Positions 60,640-64,000 of a stretch of 64,000 nt of DNA are shown piece by piece. The notes under the pieces were generated by a model. It did no database searches and had not been told where the DNA came from. It saw only the letters and a list, made by a program, of their open reading frames with translations. Location: positions 3,100,001 to 3,164,000 of the forward strand of contig CP025776.1 of NCBI GenBank assembly GCA_002886105.1, given 5' to 3'. The position numbers were made by a program, and so were the translations under genes. The DNA comes from Enterobacter sp. EA-1 (GTDB taxonomy: Bacteria; Pseudomonadota; Gammaproteobacteria; Enterobacterales; Enterobacteriaceae). Within the stretch, counting starts at the first letter, position 1. Each line of letters opens with the position of its first letter.

Positions 60640-60874
60640 GCATTACCACTCCTTCCGTTTCACGACTTTTTAACCCCTTCCCTTTACTATACATTTGCAT
60701 AGCCGCTCTGGGAAAACAGCAACATGGCATTTTCTGCGTCAAGCGCCATTTTCGATGAAAACTCTCAATCAAAGACTGATTTTGATAAAAAATATTGTCA
60801 CCATCAATATGGGAAAAGCCGTAGCGAAACCGCAGAATAAGATTGTCTTATCTTTCTGATTTCCCGGAGGGGAA
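60640..60874. other. Divergent rimJ/mdtH intergenic region
   Basis: About 235 AT-rich bases with a strong ribosome-binding site (CGGAGGGGAA) directly before mdtH. No clear operator or hairpin is seen. Confidence 0.4.
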
Positions 60875-62063
60875 ATGGCGCGCATATCGCAGGCAAGGAG
60901 CCTCGGGTAAATACTTCCTGCTTGTCGATAATATGTTGGTCGTCCTCGGCTTTTTGTTGTTTTCCCCTGATTTCCATTCGCTTCGTCGATCAACTGGGCT
61001 GGGCCGCTTTAATGGTCGGTATTGCTCTCGGTTTGCGTCAGTTTATTCAACAAGGACTGGGGATTTTCGGCGGCGCGATTGCCGATCGTTTTGGCGCAAA
61101 ACCGTTGATTGTCACCGGTATGCTGATGCGCGCGGGCGGTTTTTATTGCCATGGGCGTTGCGCATGAACCACTGGGTGTTGTGGCTCTCCTGTCTGCTCT
61201 CCGGGCTTGGCGGCACACTCTTCGATCCGCCGCGTTCCGCGCTGGTAGTCAAACTGGTGCGCCCTAACCAGCGCAGCCGTTTTTTCTCTCTGCTGATGAT
61301 GCAGGATAGCGCCGGTGCGGTTGTCGGCGCACTGCTCGGCAGTTGGCTGTTGCAATACGATTTTCGTCTGCGCCGTGGGCGCGTTAATGTTTGTTCTTTG
61401 CGCTGCGTTTAACGCCCCGGCTACTGCCCGCGTGGAAATTGTCGACCGTTAAAGCACCAGTGCGCGAAGGAGCGTACTCCGTGACAAACGCTTTGTCACC
61501 TATGTACTGACGTTGACCGGCTACTACATGCTGGCGGTACAGGTGATGTTAATGCTGCCGATTATGGTTAATGACATTGCCGGTTCGCCGGCGGCGGTGA
61601 AATGGATGCCATTGAGGCCTGTTTGTCGTTGACTTTGCTCTATCCGATTGCCCGCTGGAGCGAGAAACGCTTTCGACTGGAACACCGCCTGATGTTTGGA
61701 CTGTTGGTGATGTCGTTTAGTCTGCTGCCGGTATGGTGGGCTCGTTGCAACAATTGTTCACACTCATTTGCACGTTCTATATCGGGTCGATTGCCGAACC
61801 CGCGCGTGAAACGTTGGGTGCGCAACTGGCTGATGCCCGCGCGCGCGGAAGTTATATGGGCTTCAGCCGCTTAGGGCTGGCGTTTGGTGGCGCGCTGGGT
61901 TACGCAGGCGGCGGCTGGTTGTTTGATGCCGGAAAAGCCTTTAATCAACCGGAACTCCCGTGGATGATGCTGGCATTGATAGGCCTTATCACCTTCTTCG
62001 CACTGCTGTGGCAATTTGGTCTTAAACGCCTGCAACAACGGATGCTGGAACCGGTGCGCCTGA
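60875..62063 (+). CDS. mdtH: MdtH (YceL), MFS multidrug transporter
   Basis: A 12-helix MFS efflux protein (quinolone resistance when overexpressed in E. coli). It starts [11 protein letters not shown], then [14 protein letters not shown]-type [40 protein letters not shown] and [20 protein letters not shown]. The stop at 62063 gives LERCA after removal of one extra C near 62051, matching the family end; without that repair the frame runs on to 62218. Other breaks lie near 60908, 60965, 61150, 61375, 61470, 61600 and 61735. Confidence 0.94.
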
Positions 62064-62073
62064 TTATTCTGCA

Positions 62074-62095
62074 GGCGGAAGCGCCCGCTTCCGCC
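62074..62095. repeat. Inverted repeat after mdtH
   Basis: GGCGGAAGCG-CC-CGCTTCCGCC is a perfect 10-bp inverted repeat immediately after the mdtH stop, without a T run. It could be an mRNA 3' end stabiliser. In E. coli this is where grxB would converge. Confidence 0.55.
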
Positions 62096-62188
62096 GGTGC
62101 ATTCAGCTTTTTCCGCTGGTCTTTTGCGCGGCGTGTGACGCATGCTACTCCCGAGGACTGGAAGCATCAGGACCACGTTGAGGAACAC

Positions 62189-62749
62189 ATGAAGAAAATC
62201 ATTTTGCCGCTGCATTAATGTTGAGCGGCGTGCTGGTGGGCTGTAACCAACTGACCCAATATTCCATCAGCGAACAGGAGATCAATCAGGCACTGCAAAA
62301 ACGTAACGATTTCGCCAAAGATATCGGCGTGCCGGGTGTCGCGGATGCGCACATTGTGCTGAACAATCTGGCCAGCGAAATTGGTCGCGAAGAGCCGAAT
62401 AAAGTGACGCTTACCAGCGACGCGAATCTGGACATGACCTCCCTCTTTGGCAACCAAAAAAGCGGTGATCAAGTTAAAAATGAAAGCGCTGCCGGTATTT
62501 GATAAAGAGAAAGGCGCGATCTACCTGCAGGAGATGGAAGTGGTCGATGCGACAGTCACGCCAGAGAAGATGCAAACCGTTCTGCAAACGCTGTTGCCTT
62601 ACCTGAATCAGTCTTTGCGCAGCTATTTTAATCAGCGCCCGGCCTATGTGCTAAAAGAAGACAACAGCAAAGGCGAAGCGCTGGCGAAGAAATTCGCCAA
62701 AGGCATCGAGGTGAAACCGGGCGAGATTATCATTCCCTTCACCGACTGA
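62189..62749 (+). CDS. yceB: YceB, DUF1439 outer-membrane lipoprotein
   Basis: It has a lipoprotein signal with lipobox LVGC ([15 protein letters not shown]). DUF1439 body motifs: [37 protein letters not shown], and [20 protein letters not shown]. It ends [15 protein letters not shown]. The start at 62189 (MKK) needs one repair near 62200; a second break lies near 62455. About 186 residues. Function is unknown, with SYLF/START-like lipid-binding suggested for the family. Confidence 0.92.
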
Positions 62750-62762
62750 ATTCTGATTCTGA

Positions 62763-62784
62763 GGGCGCGAATGCGCCCTTTTTT
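62763..62784 (+). terminator. yceB terminator
   Basis: GGGCGC-GAAT-GCGCCC followed by TTTTTT, 13 bases beyond the stop. Confidence 0.85.
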
Positions 62785-62799
62785 CAGGAAAAGATGCAA

Positions 62800-62815
62800 A
62801 CGAAAACGTTTCCGC
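62800..62815. promoter_or_regulatory. PurR operator of pyrC
   Basis: ACGAAAACGTTTCCGC is the inverse of GCGGAAACGTTTTCGT, a close match to the 16-bp PurR box centred on the CG step. PurR represses pyrC in E. coli. Confidence 0.75.
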
Positions 62816-62869
62816 ATATCCTTAGTGCCCGGCAAAAACAACTGATCCTCACCAGCCGGAGCATTCCAA

Positions 62870-63913
62870 ATGACACAACCCCGGTTTTGAAAATCCGCCG
62901 TCCTGACGACTGGCACGTCCACTTACGTGATGGCGATATGCTGAAAACCGTCGTGCCGTGGACCAGCGAAACTTACGCCCGCGCCATTGTTATGCCCAAT
63001 CTGGTTCCCCTGTAACCACCGTGGACGCGGCCCGTGCTTATCGTCAGCGCATTTTGGATGCCGTCCCCGCCGGGCACGATTTCACCTCCGTTGATGACCT
63101 GCTATCTGACCGATAGCCCTCGGATGCCAACGAAGTCGAACGTGGTTTTAACGACAATGTCTTCACGGCGGCAAAACTCTATCCGGCAAACGCCACCACG
63201 AACTCCAGCCACGGCGTCACCAGTATTGATGCAATCATGCCGGTACTGGAACGCATGGAAAAACTGGGGATGCCGCTGTTAGTGCACGGTGAAGTGACAC
63301 ATGCGGAGATCGACATTTTCGATCGCGAAGCGCGCTTTATTGAAACCGTGATGGAGCCACTGCGTAAACGTCTGCCAGCCTGAAAGTGGTGTTCGAGCAC
63401 ATCACCACTAAAGACGCCGCGGATTATGTCCGCGAGGGCAATGAACGGCTGGCAGCAACGATCACTCCTCAACATTTGATGTTTAACCGTAACCATATGT
63501 TGGTTGGCGGCATACGCCCACATCTCTATTGCCTGCCGGTTCTCAAACGTAATGTCCACCAACAGGCTTTGCGCGAGCTGGTCGCCAGCGGGTTTGAACG
63601 CGCATTTCTGGGCACCGACTCCGCGCCGCATGCCCGTCATCGCAAAGAAGCCAGCTGTGGCTGTGCGGGTTGTTTCAATGCGCCAACTGCGTTGGGCAGC
63701 TATGCAACAGTGTTTGAAGAGATGAATGCATTGCCGCATCTGGAAGCGTTTACGTCGCTGAATGGCCCGCGTTTCTACGGTCTGCCGGTCAACGAAACCT
63801 TTATCGAACTGGTGCGCGAAGAGCATGTTGTGCCAGAGACCATTACCCTGCCGGACGATGCACTGGTGCCGTTCCTTGCCGGAGAAACGGTACGCTGGAA
63901 CGTGAAGCGTTAA
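62870..63913 (+). CDS. pyrC: PyrC, dihydroorotase
   Basis: Third step of pyrimidine synthesis. After MTQP the frame breaks (near 62884) and resumes [20 protein letters not shown] with the metal-binding HxH. Then come [19 protein letters not shown] with the carbamylated lysine, [23 protein letters not shown] and the catalytic Asp in [14 protein letters not shown]. It ends [12 protein letters not shown]. Other breaks lie near 63010, 63100-63125 and 63380. 348 residues, as in E. coli. Confidence 0.95.
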
Positions 63914-63949
63914 AAATTTTACGCCCCTGTTGTAATAAGCATAAGTTAA

Positions 63950-63965
63950 CTGTATAAATATACAG
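63950..63965. promoter_or_regulatory. LexA (SOS) box of dinI
   Basis: CTGTATAAATATACAG is a perfect LexA operator (CTG-N10-CAG with AT-rich core), 22 bases before the dinI start. Confidence 0.92.
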
Positions 63966-63986
63966 TAAATAACGCAGGGGGCTATT

Positions 63987-64000
63987 ATGCGCATTGAAGT
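63987..64000 (+). CDS. dinI: DinI, SOS response modulator, cut by right window edge
   Basis: Only the first 14 bases are present (MRIE), preceded by CGCAGGGGG as ribosome-binding site and by a perfect LexA box. The position after pyrC is that of dinI in E. coli, whose product also starts MRIEV. DinI modulates RecA filaments. Confidence 0.8.

Noticed and set aside
60875-62218. MdtH with a 50-residue C-terminal extension running into yceB
   Set aside because: Removing one extra C near 62051 gives the family-typical end LERCA and a stop before yceB.

Overview
The window is a chromosomal segment of a motile enterobacterium (Enterobacteriaceae, probably near Enterobacter/Kosakonia; genus is inference). 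Almost every gene is a recognisable E. coli orthologue, and the order matches E. coli K-12 from cobB back to dinI (about 25.2 to 24.1 min): cobB-nagK-lolEDC, ycfT, mfd, ldtC, bhsA/comR, ycfJ, ndh, ycfP-nagZ-thiK-lpoB-ycfL-hinT, fhuE, ptsG, tatD(ycfH)-holB-tmk-mltG-pabC, fabF-acpP-fabG-fabD-fabH-plsX-rpmF-yceD, yceF, rluC, rne, flgLKJIHGFEDCB, flgA-flgM-flgN, murJ, mviM, yceH, rimJ, mdtH, yceB, pyrC, dinI. No tRNA, rRNA, CRISPR array, insertion sequence or prophage gene was seen.

Four places depart from the E. coli backbone. (1) 1-2706: a PdxA2-type dehydrogenase diverges from a tetrulose-phosphate isomerase (EryH/LerI type, TIM family) and a SorC-family regulator. The shared control region carries a CRP site and repeated TATGTTCA elements. 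This looks like the end of a four-carbon sugar or sugar-acid catabolic locus. (2) 36999-38140: an exported alpha/beta hydrolase lies between yceF and rluC. (3) 42915-45229: a LysR regulator and a divergent MFS transporter lie between rne and flgL. (4) grxB, which separates mdtH and yceB in E. coli, is absent.

The rest is housekeeping: lipoprotein export (LolCDE), transcription-coupled repair (Mfd), respiratory NADH oxidation (Ndh), glucose uptake (PtsG), fatty-acid and phospholipid synthesis, RNase E, the flagellar rod/hook operon, the lipid II flippase and pyrimidine synthesis. Regulatory sites that can be read directly include CRP sites (tetrulose-P isomerase, bhsA/comR, ptsG), an FNR and a PdhR box at ndh, an Mlc-like operator and SgrS pairing site at ptsG, sigma-28 promoters at flgK and flgM, a PurR box at pyrC and a LexA box at dinI.

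Caution on quality: most genes longer than about 400 bp contain one or more single-base frameshifts, including essential ones (fabD, holB, rne, lolCDE, acpP, murJ). Many sit in short homopolymers. This is the signature of an indel-prone assembly, so I annotate each locus as one gene over its full span and do not call the genes pseudogenes. Start and stop positions of broken genes were chosen by similarity to the known families recalled from memory.
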